Source: Flavobacteriales bacterium
GTDB lineage: Bacteria; Bacteroidota; Bacteroidia; Flavobacteriales_D; Crocinitomicaceae
Length of the DNA: 64,000 nt
Direction of reading: 5' to 3'
Assembly (NCBI GenBank): GCA_947449575.1
Contig: CANFRV010000002.1
Location: 62,001-126,000 of the forward strand
The notes under the pieces were generated by a model. The model worked only from the letters and a program-made list of their open reading frames with translations. It was not told the origin of the DNA and ran no database searches. Made by a program: the position numbers and the translations under genes. Shown here piece after piece: positions 46,168 to 55,111 of the stretch; position 1 is the stretch's first letter, and each line of letters opens with the position of its first letter.

Positions 46168-46851
46168 ATGAAAGTAGAAATTTGGTCGGATATCATGTGT
46201 CCTTTTTGTTACATCGGGAAAAGAAATTTTGAAGCTGCTCTGAATGAATTTTCAGGGAAAGATGAAATTGAAATTGAATGGAAAAGTTTCCAGTTAGATC
46301 CGACTATTCCGCGAAATTTTGAGAGGAAAATAAGCACGTATGAATATCTTGCTGAAAAGAAAGGAATGTCCATCGAGCAATCAAAACAACTGCATCTAAA
46401 TGTGATTGAAACAGCCAAAAAAGTTGGCTTGACATATGACTTTGAGAAATCAATAGTTGCCAATTCTTTTGATGCTCACAAATTAATTCAATGCGCAAAG
46501 GCATATGGGCTTGGCGATGCCGCCGAAGAAAGTTTATTCAAAGCTTATTTTTCAGAAGGAAAAGATATGAGCGATCATTCAACATTAATTTCAATTGGCA
46601 AGGAGATTGGTTTGGAAGAAAGTGAAATCATTTCTGCTCTTTCGAGTGAAGATTTTTCTCAGAAAGTCAATGCAGACATCAAAGAAGCAAATGAAATTGG
46701 TGTAACAGGTGTTCCATTCTTTGTTTTTGATAGAAAGTACGCTGTTTCGGGAGCGCAGCCCAAAGAAAGTTTTTTAAATGCTTTACAACAATCTTTGTCG
46801 GAATCTAAAAATGAAGGATCAAGCTGCTCGCCTGGCGGGGGGTGTTGTTAA
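46168..46851 (+). CDS. DsbA family oxidoreductase (FrnE-like)
   Basis: A 227-residue thioredoxin-fold protein with CPFC at residues 11-14 (IWSDIMCPFCYIGKRNFEAA) and the cis-Pro loop GVTGVPFFVFDRKYAVSGAQ. The insertion domain is helical as in FrnE/2-hydroxychromene isomerase relatives. No signal peptide is present, so it is cytoplasmic. The C-terminal tail GSSCSPGGGCC has three extra Cys residues, a feature seen in this subfamily and possibly a second redox or metal site. It stands alone, followed by a weak terminator. Confidence 0.9.
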   Translation: MKVEIWSDIMCPFCYIGKRNFEAALNEFSGKDEIEIEWKSFQLDPTIPRNFERKISTYEYLAEKKGMSIEQSKQLHLNVIETAKKVGLTYDFEKSIVANSFDAHKLIQCAKAYGLGDAAEESLFKAYFSEGKDMSDHSTLISIGKEIGLEESEIISALSSEDFSQKVNADIKEANEIGVTGVPFFVFDRKYAVSGAQPKESFLNALQQSLSESKNEGSSCSPGGGCC

Positions 46852-46871
46852 AAAAAGGCACAACCTTTTTG
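46851..46871 (+). terminator. weak rho-independent terminator
   Basis: AAAAAGG, CACAA loop, CCTTTTT directly after the DsbA-like gene stop. The stem is short and A/T-rich, so it is only moderately convincing. Confidence 0.45.
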
Positions 46872-46917
46872 TTATTATTTCGTCTATTTTTTATCATTCA
46901 ATTTTACACTTCTTCTA

Positions 46918-47913
46918 ATGTTTCGAAAAAAAATCTCTTTGCTCGTTTCTTGTTTTCTTTCATTTTGGACGTTTTCTCAGGTTCCGGATTATTTTCCAGT
47001 TGGGGCTGTTTGGCATGAAGTCTATAGAGAAGAAACCGGAGGAGATATGAGTTCAGTGTGTGGCTCCGTTTCTTCGTACAATCTTTCGGTGGAAGAAGAA
47101 GTTTTACTGGGATCAAAAATATACACGAGAATTCATCAAAATGGACTTTTAATTTCTCATTATTCACTCGCTCTTCCGCCAAACCCATCGAGTTCGGGAT
47201 GTAATTTTACTACTGAAATTCATCACGATTATTATGTTAGACAAGATAGTTTGAAAATCTATGTGTATTTATCGGACACAACGGAACACTTATTATATGA
47301 TTATGACTTGAATGTAGGAGATACTTTTCATTTTTCTGGCTTGTATCCATCTTCTGTAAATAGCAATTATACAATGAATGCAGTACAATGTGTGGTGGAT
47401 AGTATAGGAAGTATTCCCGTTGATGGTTCTTTCAGGAAAGTTTTTTACCTATCTCATGATAATTATGGAGGAATGTCAGGAATTAATGATACCAACAGCG
47501 TCTTTATGGAAGGAATTGGAAATTTAGGAGGCTTTTTTTGTGGAATTTCTCGATTTTCTGAATTCACCGATCGAACGCTGCAATGCTTTGGAATAAATAA
47601 CAATCCTTATTGGACAGGTGCGGATGGGTTTTGTAATCTGAGTGTTGGGCTAAAAAATAGTGAAAATAAGAGTCTTTTAGAGTTTTATCCAAACCCTGTT
47701 TTTGATGAAATACACGTGCAACTCCCGGAAAATTTTGACATTAATAAGATTGAAATCGTAGATTTACTGGGTCAAAATAATGAAGTGAATGCCAGTTACA
47801 ACCAGACAAAAGATGTAACAGTTGATTTATCTGAATATCATCCAGGTATTTACTTTTTAAAAATAACGGATGTTTTTTTGAATGTGTTTAAATTGAAGAT
47901 TATTAAACTATAA
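46918..47913 (+). CDS. secreted protein with T9SS type A C-terminal domain
   Basis: A 331-residue protein with a signal peptide (KISLLVSCFLSFWTFSQ) and a type A sorting domain at the end (LEFYPNPVFDEIHVQLPENF, IVDLLGQNNEV, GIYFLKITDVFLNVFKLKII). The middle has no recognised catalytic motif; several Cys (CGSVSSYNL, SSGCNFTTE, LQCFGINN) may form disulfides. Many small secreted Bacteroidota proteins have this layout. Function unknown. It is followed by the sensor kinase gene after 73 bases. Confidence 0.82.
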   Translation: MFRKKISLLVSCFLSFWTFSQVPDYFPVGAVWHEVYREETGGDMSSVCGSVSSYNLSVEEEVLLGSKIYTRIHQNGLLISHYSLALPPNPSSSGCNFTTEIHHDYYVRQDSLKIYVYLSDTTEHLLYDYDLNVGDTFHFSGLYPSSVNSNYTMNAVQCVVDSIGSIPVDGSFRKVFYLSHDNYGGMSGINDTNSVFMEGIGNLGGFFCGISRFSEFTDRTLQCFGINNNPYWTGADGFCNLSVGLKNSENKSLLEFYPNPVFDEIHVQLPENFDINKIEIVDLLGQNNEVNASYNQTKDVTVDLSEYHPGIYFLKITDVFLNVFKLKIIKL

Positions 47914-47940
47914 AAGGTAAAAATTAGTTGTAGAATTCAG

Positions 47941-47948
47941 TACATTTG
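47941..47948 (+). promoter_or_regulatory. -7 promoter box of the sensor kinase operon
   Basis: TACATTTG fits TAnnTTTG and lies 38 bases before the kinase start. The -33 element is unclear. Confidence 0.4.
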
Positions 47949-47986
47949 TTCTTTTTAAAGAATATTGAGAACAAAATCATCTACAC

Positions 47987-50900
47987 ATGGATAGTGAATT
48001 ATTAAGTACTTTATCAGATATTGAACAATTGATTGAAAGTTTCACGGCGATTGAAAATCACGATCTTTTGGTCGAAAAAATAGAAAGCCATATTCAATTA
48101 ATTGCTGATTTCGATAGAGTAGAACTTTATTTATGTGATGAAGAACAAACATTAAAGTTATTTTCTTCGATAGGATTTTCAGAAAAAGAAAAAGCCGAAG
48201 AAAAAGGTATGGAAATCTTGGCTGCAGAAGTGCATAGATCAGGAGAAATTGTATGGGAAAACAATCATTCGACTGAAAAATCGCCAATATTTTATTCAAA
48301 AATGGTTGTTCCTGTTAAGCTAAATACAGAGATTATCGGTGTGTTCGGTTTTCAAAGTAAGTCCCCAAATGCATTTTCCGAGAAAAATCTAGCGCTGTTG
48401 AAAGTATTTGCTTCCTTGATTGGCGATTCTTTTAGTTCAATTAAGAAAGATACGGAAATAAAACGACAAATCGATGAAAATGAAAAACTTTCTATTTTAA
48501 TTCGAAATACGACAAATAATGTTATTTATGCTGATAAAGAGGGTAGAATCACCTGGGTAAATAAGCATTTTGAAGAAAGTACGGGTTTTCTATTGGATGA
48601 TATCATCGGGAAAAAGCCGGGAAGTTTTTTATGCGGTGAAGCTACTGAAATTGAAAAAACAAACGAATTAAGAACGGCGATTCAGCAAAGAAAAAAATGC
48701 CAACTTACCATTACAAATTATAAGAAAAACGGTGAATTATTTAAAGTTGACATTCAATTAATTCCTATTTTTCATTCAAGTGGCGAATTTTATCAGTTCG
48801 TATCGATTCAAGAGGATATCACTCGATTAGAAGTTCAGAAGACAGAAATTGAGCACAATCAAAAGGAGATTCAAGGCAATCTCTTAAAAATTGCCATAAA
48901 AGAAAATTTGTATAGTAGTCTTGTGCAAACAACACACGATTTAATTTCTACAATTGATAAAAATGGGATTATTACGTTTGTCAATAATTCATGGGTGAGT
49001 AAAATGGAATATTTGCCATCGGAGGTAATTGGAACACTCTTATTCAATTATATTCATCCAGATTCTCAAGAGCATTGTATTTCATTTTTTAATGAGTTAA
49101 CAACACAAAACATAAATTCAACTTTTGTTGCCTATAGTTTGATCAACAGAGATGGAATCAAAATTGACATAGAAGGAACGCTTATATGTGAGCATGAAAA
49201 CAATGAATTAGTGAAAGTCAATTCATTTTTTAAAGATGTAACTGAAGTCAATAAAATCAAGGAGGAAAATGATCGGAAAGAGGAAGAAAAAAAGATTTTT
49301 GCAGTAACATTAACAGAAATTTCTTTAATTAATTTCTTAGAATATGATTCTTTTAAGTCTGTTTTAGAATATATTAGTTCAAAAGCAAGCATTTGTCTCT
49401 CTTCTTCATTTGTTTTTATTAGTCGTTATTCGGGTAATAGTATTCTCAGTGAAAATTGTTACAATGCAAAAACGGATGAACATTTTATAGGAAGAGAAGT
49501 GTTCGAAAATGAGTACCCTTTGTATTTCGAAGGTCTAAAAAAACTATTATATATTTCATCAAATGATAGTCATGCAGATCTTTACATTAAAGATTTTACC
49601 GCTGCCTTTCTAGATCCTTTGGGAATAAAATCTACCTTAAATATCCCTATAAAAATAAATAATAAACTGTGGGGAGTAATTTGCTTTGCTAATCTAGATT
49701 TAAAAAATGATTGGACGCAAGAAGAAATTTCATTTGCAAAAGCAATTGGTGATTGTATAAGTAATGTTTCATCTTCTTTTAAAATCCGGGAGTCGAGTGC
49801 AAAATTAGAACGTGTATTAAGTTCGTTAACTGAAACGGTTTGGGGAATAAGTTTACCTGACTATAAATTAGAATATATTAGTGAATCAGCAGCAGAACTA
49901 TATGAAGTTCCAATTGAAGAATGGTACAAGAATTTAAATTTATGGTCGGATGCAATTCATCCAGAAGATAAAGAACGGGTTTTAAAGGAAACGGAGGATC
50001 TATTTATAAAAGGACAAACTAATTTAGAATACAGAATCATAACACCTTCCAATAAAATAAAGTGGATTTATAGTAATACGAAAATTATTAAAAATGAAAG
50101 CGGAATACCCGTTTTAATGACAGGGATTTCAGATGATATAACAAGCAGGAAATTCACGGAACAAAAATTAATAAATTATAAGCATGCGATTGATGAATCT
50201 GCAATTGTAAGTATTACTGACACAAAAGGTATAATTACCTATGTTAATGACAAATTTTGTGAAATATCAAAATATTCAAAAGAAGAATTAATAGGCCAAA
50301 ATCATAGGATTATCAATTCAGGTTTTCATTCGAAAGATTTTTTTGACAATATGTGGAGCACAATTTCTTCGGGAAATGTATGGGAGGGTGAAATAAAAAA
50401 TAAAACCAAGGAAGGTCAAGAATATTTTGTAGAATCCACAATTGTTCCTTTTATGAATGAAGGAAAACCTATCCAATATATCGCAATTCGTTACGAATCG
50501 ACTGAAAAAGTAAAAAGTAAAATCGAAATTGAATCCCAAAAAATATTTTATGAAAGTATTTTAAATAATATTCCTGAAGATGTTGCCGTATTTGATAAAA
50601 ATGGCGTTTTTCAATATCTCAATCCTTCCGCAGTTAAAGACCCCGTTCTGCGTAAATGGTTAATTGGCAAAACGAATTATGATTATTGCGATTACAGAGG
50701 GATTTCTAAAAGTTTTGCTGACGCAAGAAAATTGCAATATGAAGATCATTTCAAAGCAGAAAAAGCGAAAGAATTTATTGAGGAGAAACTTTTAGAAAAC
50801 GGAGAGATAGAGTATGTGAAAAGACAATTATTTTCTTTTGATTATCTCGACAGTCGTCTCACAGTAGCTTATGGGATGGATATTACTGAGATTAAATTAA

Positions 50901-51907
50901 ATGAAAAAAATATTTATAATTTAAAACATTTTTACGAGCAAATAATAGATAATATTCCTATCGATATTGCTGTTTTTGATGATAAACACAAGTACATTTT
51001 TGTAAATAAAGAAGCAATTAGGGATGAAAAATTGAGAAAATGGATTGTCGGAAAAGATGATTTTGATTATGCTACATTGAAGAATTTACCCACTCAATTT
51101 GCGCAAGAAAGAAGAGATTTTTTCATGAAAATGTTACATTCCAATGGCGAATACTTATGGATGGATAAACAAGTAAATGCTTTAGGAGAAGTAAAATACA
51201 AGGAGCGTCGATTTTATACCTACGACGACAAAAAATTTGTGATTGGCTATGGTGTCGATGTCTCTGTATTTAAAGAACAAGAAATATTATTGTCGACATC
51301 ACTAGAAGAAAAAGAAGCGCTTTTGGGGGAAGTTCATCACCGTGTAAAAAATAACCTTGCACTGGTTTTAGGCTTAATAGAAATGCAACAAATTAGCACA
51401 ACAGATGCGATTGTCACTTCTCAACTTTCAGAAATTAGAAACAGAATCACCACCATGTCTTTAATTCATGAAAAGCTCTATAAGTCATCGAATTTCGCTA
51501 AAATTGATTTAAAAGATTATTTAGAAGATTTAGTGAAATTTTTGAGTAATTATTACAACAAAGGCAAAGAAATAACTTTAAACTTTGATCTCGAACAAAT
51601 TTTTGCAATTACAGACAAAGCAATACCCATCGCACTTATCGTAAATGAATTGATTACCAATTCGTTTAAATATGCGTTTGAGCAGAAAAAAGACGGTATA
51701 ATTTCCATCAAGTTAAAAGAAATGGATGGCGAAATTCATTTAATTGTTTCAGATAATGGCCCTGGGCTCCCTGATAACCTAAATTTATTAAAGTCGGACT
51801 CTCTTGGTTACAAATTATTAAATATCTTTGTAAGACAAATCAAGGGTTCATACGAATATGAAAACAATCATGGTTTATCAATTAAAATAAAATTTAAAAA
51901 TGACTAA
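47987..51907 (+). CDS. cytoplasmic multi-PAS/GAF sensor histidine kinase (HisKA_2 type)
   Basis: A 1306-residue soluble kinase with no membrane helix. In order: GAF (about 10-160), PAS (165-285), PAS (300-425), a second GAF (440-600), PAS (605-725), PAS (730-845), two paralogous PAS domains (NIPEDVAVFDKNGVFQYLNP at ~865, NIPIDIAVFDDKHKYIFVNK at ~990), HisKA_2 with the phosphorylated His1117 (GEVHHRVKNNLALVLG) and an HATPase domain (ALIVNELITNSFKYAF, SDNGPGLPDN). It probably senses intracellular redox, light or ligands. It overlaps the next response regulator gene by 8 bases (ATGACTAA), so the two are coupled. Confidence 0.92.
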   Translation: MDSELLSTLSDIEQLIESFTAIENHDLLVEKIESHIQLIADFDRVELYLCDEEQTLKLFSSIGFSEKEKAEEKGMEILAAEVHRSGEIVWENNHSTEKSPIFYSKMVVPVKLNTEIIGVFGFQSKSPNAFSEKNLALLKVFASLIGDSFSSIKKDTEIKRQIDENEKLSILIRNTTNNVIYADKEGRITWVNKHFEESTGFLLDDIIGKKPGSFLCGEATEIEKTNELRTAIQQRKKCQLTITNYKKNGELFKVDIQLIPIFHSSGEFYQFVSIQEDITRLEVQKTEIEHNQKEIQGNLLKIAIKENLYSSLVQTTHDLISTIDKNGIITFVNNSWVSKMEYLPSEVIGTLLFNYIHPDSQEHCISFFNELTTQNINSTFVAYSLINRDGIKIDIEGTLICEHENNELVKVNSFFKDVTEVNKIKEENDRKEEEKKIFAVTLTEISLINFLEYDSFKSVLEYISSKASICLSSSFVFISRYSGNSILSENCYNAKTDEHFIGREVFENEYPLYFEGLKKLLYISSNDSHADLYIKDFTAAFLDPLGIKSTLNIPIKINNKLWGVICFANLDLKNDWTQEEISFAKAIGDCISNVSSSFKIRESSAKLERVLSSLTETVWGISLPDYKLEYISESAAELYEVPIEEWYKNLNLWSDAIHPEDKERVLKETEDLFIKGQTNLEYRIITPSNKIKWIYSNTKIIKNESGIPVLMTGISDDITSRKFTEQKLINYKHAIDESAIVSITDTKGIITYVNDKFCEISKYSKEELIGQNHRIINSGFHSKDFFDNMWSTISSGNVWEGEIKNKTKEGQEYFVESTIVPFMNEGKPIQYIAIRYESTEKVKSKIEIESQKIFYESILNNIPEDVAVFDKNGVFQYLNPSAVKDPVLRKWLIGKTNYDYCDYRGISKSFADARKLQYEDHFKAEKAKEFIEEKLLENGEIEYVKRQLFSFDYLDSRLTVAYGMDITEIKLNEKNIYNLKHFYEQIIDNIPIDIAVFDDKHKYIFVNKEAIRDEKLRKWIVGKDDFDYATLKNLPTQFAQERRDFFMKMLHSNGEYLWMDKQVNALGEVKYKERRFYTYDDKKFVIGYGVDVSVFKEQEILLSTSLEEKEALLGEVHHRVKNNLALVLGLIEMQQISTTDAIVTSQLSEIRNRITTMSLIHEKLYKSSNFAKIDLKDYLEDLVKFLSNYYNKGKEITLNFDLEQIFAITDKAIPIALIVNELITNSFKYAFEQKKDGIISIKLKEMDGEIHLIVSDNGPGLPDNLNLLKSDSLGYKLLNIFVRQIKGSYEYENNHGLSIKIKFKND

Positions 51908-52253
51908 GACAGTTTTAATCGTTGAAGACAATATGCTTATTTCACATTTGATGGAAGGCTATATTAGTAATAGTGATTGCTGTGAAGTAATTGGCTGTGT
52001 TGATAATGGTGAAGATGCGATCGAGATAGCTAAAAACCTTCATCCAGATTTTATTTTAATGGACATAAGAATAGAAGGTGATAAAGATGGTATAGAAACA
52101 GCGACGATCATAAATAGTGATATTCCGATCATTTATGCTTCTGGTAATTCAGATGAAAAGACCGTTGAGCGTGCGAAGAAAACAAATATGCTAGCTTTTC
52201 TTGTGAAACCTCTCGTTGAGACCGAACTGCTTAAAATAATATGTAGTAAATAG
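51900..52253 (+). CDS. single-domain response regulator (CheY-like)
   Basis: A 117-residue receiver domain. The acidic pocket (Glu9, Asp10 in IVEDNM), the phosphoryl-accepting Asp55 (DFILMDIRIEG), the Thr/Ser position (IYASGNSDE) and Lys in VKPL are present. It has no output domain, so it may relay phosphate or bind partners. It overlaps the sensor kinase by 8 bases and lies 32 bases upstream of a second regulator. Confidence 0.9.
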   Translation: MTKTVLIVEDNMLISHLMEGYISNSDCCEVIGCVDNGEDAIEIAKNLHPDFILMDIRIEGDKDGIETATIINSDIPIIYASGNSDEKTVERAKKTNMLAFLVKPLVETELLKIICSK

Positions 52254-52285
52254 AAAGACTCAAATATGCCTTATCTAGATAAAAA

Positions 52286-53428
52286 ATGAAAAAGAAAATT
52301 GTTATTGTCGAAGATAATTTAATAATTCAAGAGTTGCACAAACATTATGTGCTCAACTTAGGGCATGAAGTGGTGGCTTGCTTCGAAAATGGGCAAGATG
52401 TGATTGATTTTTTTAAAGAAGAAACAGCCGACTTGATTCTAATGGACATTAGGTTGGGGGATGATATTGACGGTGTGAAAGCTTCGCAAGAAATAAGTGA
52501 AATGATCCCTGTTCCTATCGTTTTTGTGTCAGCAAATTCTGATGACAGTACCTACAAGAGAGCTATTTCTTCGAATATGAAGGGTTTTTTGTCAAAACCA
52601 ATTTCAGCCAGTGAATTAGAATCGGTCTTAGAAGATTTATCAAATCTAAACGACTCAATTTTATATGCCGAACGTATTCAAAAATCTTTTTTTCCTCAAA
52701 GCGCAGAAATAACAGCTTGTTTTGGGGATAATATTTATGTAAACAGACCAAAAGATGTAATTAGTGGTGACTTTTGTTTTTTTCAACACACCCAAGAAAA
52801 CGTTGTTGCTTTAGTTGGTGATTGCACTGGACATGGTGTGCCTGGGGCATTGTTGTCAATTCTTTGCGCCCAATTAGCAAGTAATTCATTTGTAGAGTCG
52901 AGTGAAATTCATAGTATTGTTGAAAGTTTTAAAAATAGATTACAAAATGTTTTGGCTCGTGGTAACAACGAATACCAAATGCAAGATTCATTAGATTATA
53001 TCATTTTTAAAATAAACAAAAAAAAATCGGTCATTGAAATTACGGGATTAAATAGATCTTTTATTTATTTTGATTCGCAAAAGGGTAAGCATATTGTCAT
53101 ACAAATTTCTGATAAAGAAAAAATTGATAAAAAAGGAAAATTAAAGAAGCATACGAAGAATTTTACCGTCAAGTATAACAAAAATGATTTATTCTACTTT
53201 TTTTCAGATGGTATTTCCGACCAGTTTGGGGGTGAAAATGATAAAAAATTGACCTTAAATAGATTCGTTGATTTTTTAGATAGTATCGTTGAAGTGAAAG
53301 ATTTAAATGAAAAACAACTTCTATTTAACCTGTTCCTTCGAAAATGGCAAGGAAATAAAAAACAAACAGATGATATGATTTTATTAGCTATTTGTCCGGC
53401 TAATTTAAAAGATAAAATTTCAGCATGA
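52286..53428 (+). CDS. response regulator with SpoIIE/PP2C-type phosphatase domain
   Basis: A 380-residue protein: receiver domain at residues 1-118 with Asp54 (LILMDIRLGDD) and Lys in LSKPIS, then a PP2C-like SpoIIE domain from about 130 (AERIQKSFFPQSAEI, VISGDFCFFQ, LVGDCTGHGVPGALLS, FFSDGISDQFGGENDKK, KQTDDMILLAI). The metal-binding Asp residues of SpoIIE phosphatases are present. Such proteins dephosphorylate anti-sigma antagonists in partner switching. It lies in an operon with a kinase and a CheY-like regulator; no antagonist or anti-sigma gene is nearby. Confidence 0.9.
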   Translation: MKKKIVIVEDNLIIQELHKHYVLNLGHEVVACFENGQDVIDFFKEETADLILMDIRLGDDIDGVKASQEISEMIPVPIVFVSANSDDSTYKRAISSNMKGFLSKPISASELESVLEDLSNLNDSILYAERIQKSFFPQSAEITACFGDNIYVNRPKDVISGDFCFFQHTQENVVALVGDCTGHGVPGALLSILCAQLASNSFVESSEIHSIVESFKNRLQNVLARGNNEYQMQDSLDYIIFKINKKKSVIEITGLNRSFIYFDSQKGKHIVIQISDKEKIDKKGKLKKHTKNFTVKYNKNDLFYFFSDGISDQFGGENDKKLTLNRFVDFLDSIVEVKDLNEKQLLFNLFLRKWQGNKKQTDDMILLAICPANLKDKISA

Positions 53429-53561
53429 TAACTTGGTGAACACCCCTTTTTTTATTTCACTAGTCTCAACACCGTATTTTTAAAATCAACATCAATATTT
53501 TTACTTCGCTTAATCGAAATTTTTAATTTAGAAATTCTAACTTTACAAAAAAATAAATAGA

Positions 53562-54965
53562 ATGAGTACATACGATATTACAATTATTGGATCTGGACCT
53601 GGTGGATATGTGGCGGCAATTCGTTGTGCACAATTAGGATTAAAAACGGCTATCATTGAAAAATATGATACTTTGGGCGGAACTTGTTTAAATGTTGGTT
53701 GTATTCCTTCGAAAGCTCTTTTGGATTCTTCTGAACATTTTCACAATGCGAAACATAATTTTGCAGAACATGGAATTGAAGTGAGCGGATTAAAAGCAAA
53801 TTTAGAGCAAATGATTGCCAGAAAAGCTGATGTTATCGCACAAACATGCAATGGGATTAAGTTTTTGATGGATAAAAATAAAATTGATGTCTTAACAGGC
53901 GTTGGGTCAATTGTAGACAAAACTACGGTTAAGGTAACCGATAAAGATGGAAAAGAGTCGTTAATTACGACCAAAAATATGATTTTGGCAACTGGTTCAA
54001 AACCGAATTTCTTTCCAGGAATGGAGCCAGATAAGAAACGAATTATTACTTCCACAGAAGCCCTAAAATTAACTGAAATTCCCAAAAAGATGTTGGTTAT
54101 TGGTGGCGGTGTAATCGGCTTAGAGTTAGGTTCTGTATATGCTCGCCTAGGAACAGAAGTAGAGGTAATCGAATTCGCGGACACTATTATTCCAACCATG
54201 GATAGATCCCTAGGAAAAGAGTTGACAAGGGTTCTTAAGAAGGAAGGGTTTAAATTTAATTTGCAACATCGCGTTCAAAAAGTGGAGAATCTGGGGAAAA
54301 GTGTGAAAGTGACAGCTTTGAATAAAAAAGATGTTGAAGTGACATTTGAAGCAGATATTTGTTTAGTTGCTGTTGGTAGAAAAGCCTATACCGCTGGCTT
54401 AGGGTTAGAAAATGTAGGGCTGAGCGTTAATAGCAGAGGTCAAATTGATGTGAACGATCATTTACAAACGGCTGTACCGAATATTTATGCGATAGGCGAT
54501 GTAATTCGTGGTGCTATGTTAGCGCACAAAGCGGAAGAAGAAGGTGTTTTTGTAGCAGAAACAATCGTTGGTCAAAAACCACATATGAATTATAATTTGA
54601 TACCAGGTGTTGTATATACTTGGCCAGAAGTTGCTTCAGTTGGTAAAACAGAGGAAGAATTGGTCGCTGCTGGTGTAGAATTCAAAGTAGGATCTTTTCC
54701 TATAAAAGCATTGGGAAGAGCAAGAGCAAGTTTGGATACGGCAGGATTAATAAAAATTCTTGCAGATAAAAATACAGATGAGGTGTTAGGCGTTCACATG
54801 ATCGCAGCGCGCGCAGCTGACTTAATTATGGAAGCAGTTGTTGCGATGGAATACAGAGCCTCAGCGGAAGATATTGCAAGGATTTGTCATCCACACCCAA
54901 CCTATTCGGAAGGAATCAAAGAAGCCGCGCTAGATGCAACTGAGAGCAGAGCTTTACATGCCTAA
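53562..54965 (+). CDS. lpd: dihydrolipoyl dehydrogenase
   Basis: A 467-residue FAD disulfide oxidoreductase, full length. The FAD fingerprint IIGSGPGGYVAAIRCAQLG, the redox disulfide Cys42/Cys47 (GGTCLNVGCIPSKALL), the NAD fingerprint VIGGGVIGLELGSVYARLG and the C-terminal active-site base HPHPTYSEGIKEA are all there. It reoxidises dihydrolipoyl groups of pyruvate and 2-oxoglutarate dehydrogenase complexes or the glycine cleavage system. It is monocistronic and ends with a terminator. Confidence 0.97.
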   Translation: MSTYDITIIGSGPGGYVAAIRCAQLGLKTAIIEKYDTLGGTCLNVGCIPSKALLDSSEHFHNAKHNFAEHGIEVSGLKANLEQMIARKADVIAQTCNGIKFLMDKNKIDVLTGVGSIVDKTTVKVTDKDGKESLITTKNMILATGSKPNFFPGMEPDKKRIITSTEALKLTEIPKKMLVIGGGVIGLELGSVYARLGTEVEVIEFADTIIPTMDRSLGKELTRVLKKEGFKFNLQHRVQKVENLGKSVKVTALNKKDVEVTFEADICLVAVGRKAYTAGLGLENVGLSVNSRGQIDVNDHLQTAVPNIYAIGDVIRGAMLAHKAEEEGVFVAETIVGQKPHMNYNLIPGVVYTWPEVASVGKTEEELVAAGVEFKVGSFPIKALGRARASLDTAGLIKILADKNTDEVLGVHMIAARAADLIMEAVVAMEYRASAEDIARICHPHPTYSEGIKEAALDATESRALHA

Positions 54966-55015
54966 GTGCAGCAGTAATAAAATTAAAAAAGAAGAAATCT
55001 TCAAGAATAATACTT

Positions 55016-55050
55016 TAAAATACACTTCACAACTGAGGTGTATTTTTTTT
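55016..55050 (+). terminator. rho-independent terminator of lpd
   Basis: AAATACACTTC, an ACAACT loop, then GAGGTGTATTT followed by a T run. The only imperfect pair is a wobble. It is 51 bases after the lpd stop. Confidence 0.8.
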
Positions 55051-55111
55051 GTAAAAAAAGTTGAGTTAATTTACTGAATCTTTGAAATTTTAACAATCGA
55101 ATAGTGCGAGA

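Noticed and set aside
53741-54199. 152-residue minus-strand frame inside lpd
   Set aside because: It is a shadow of the lpd coding sequence; lpd has all family motifs and the reverse frame has none.
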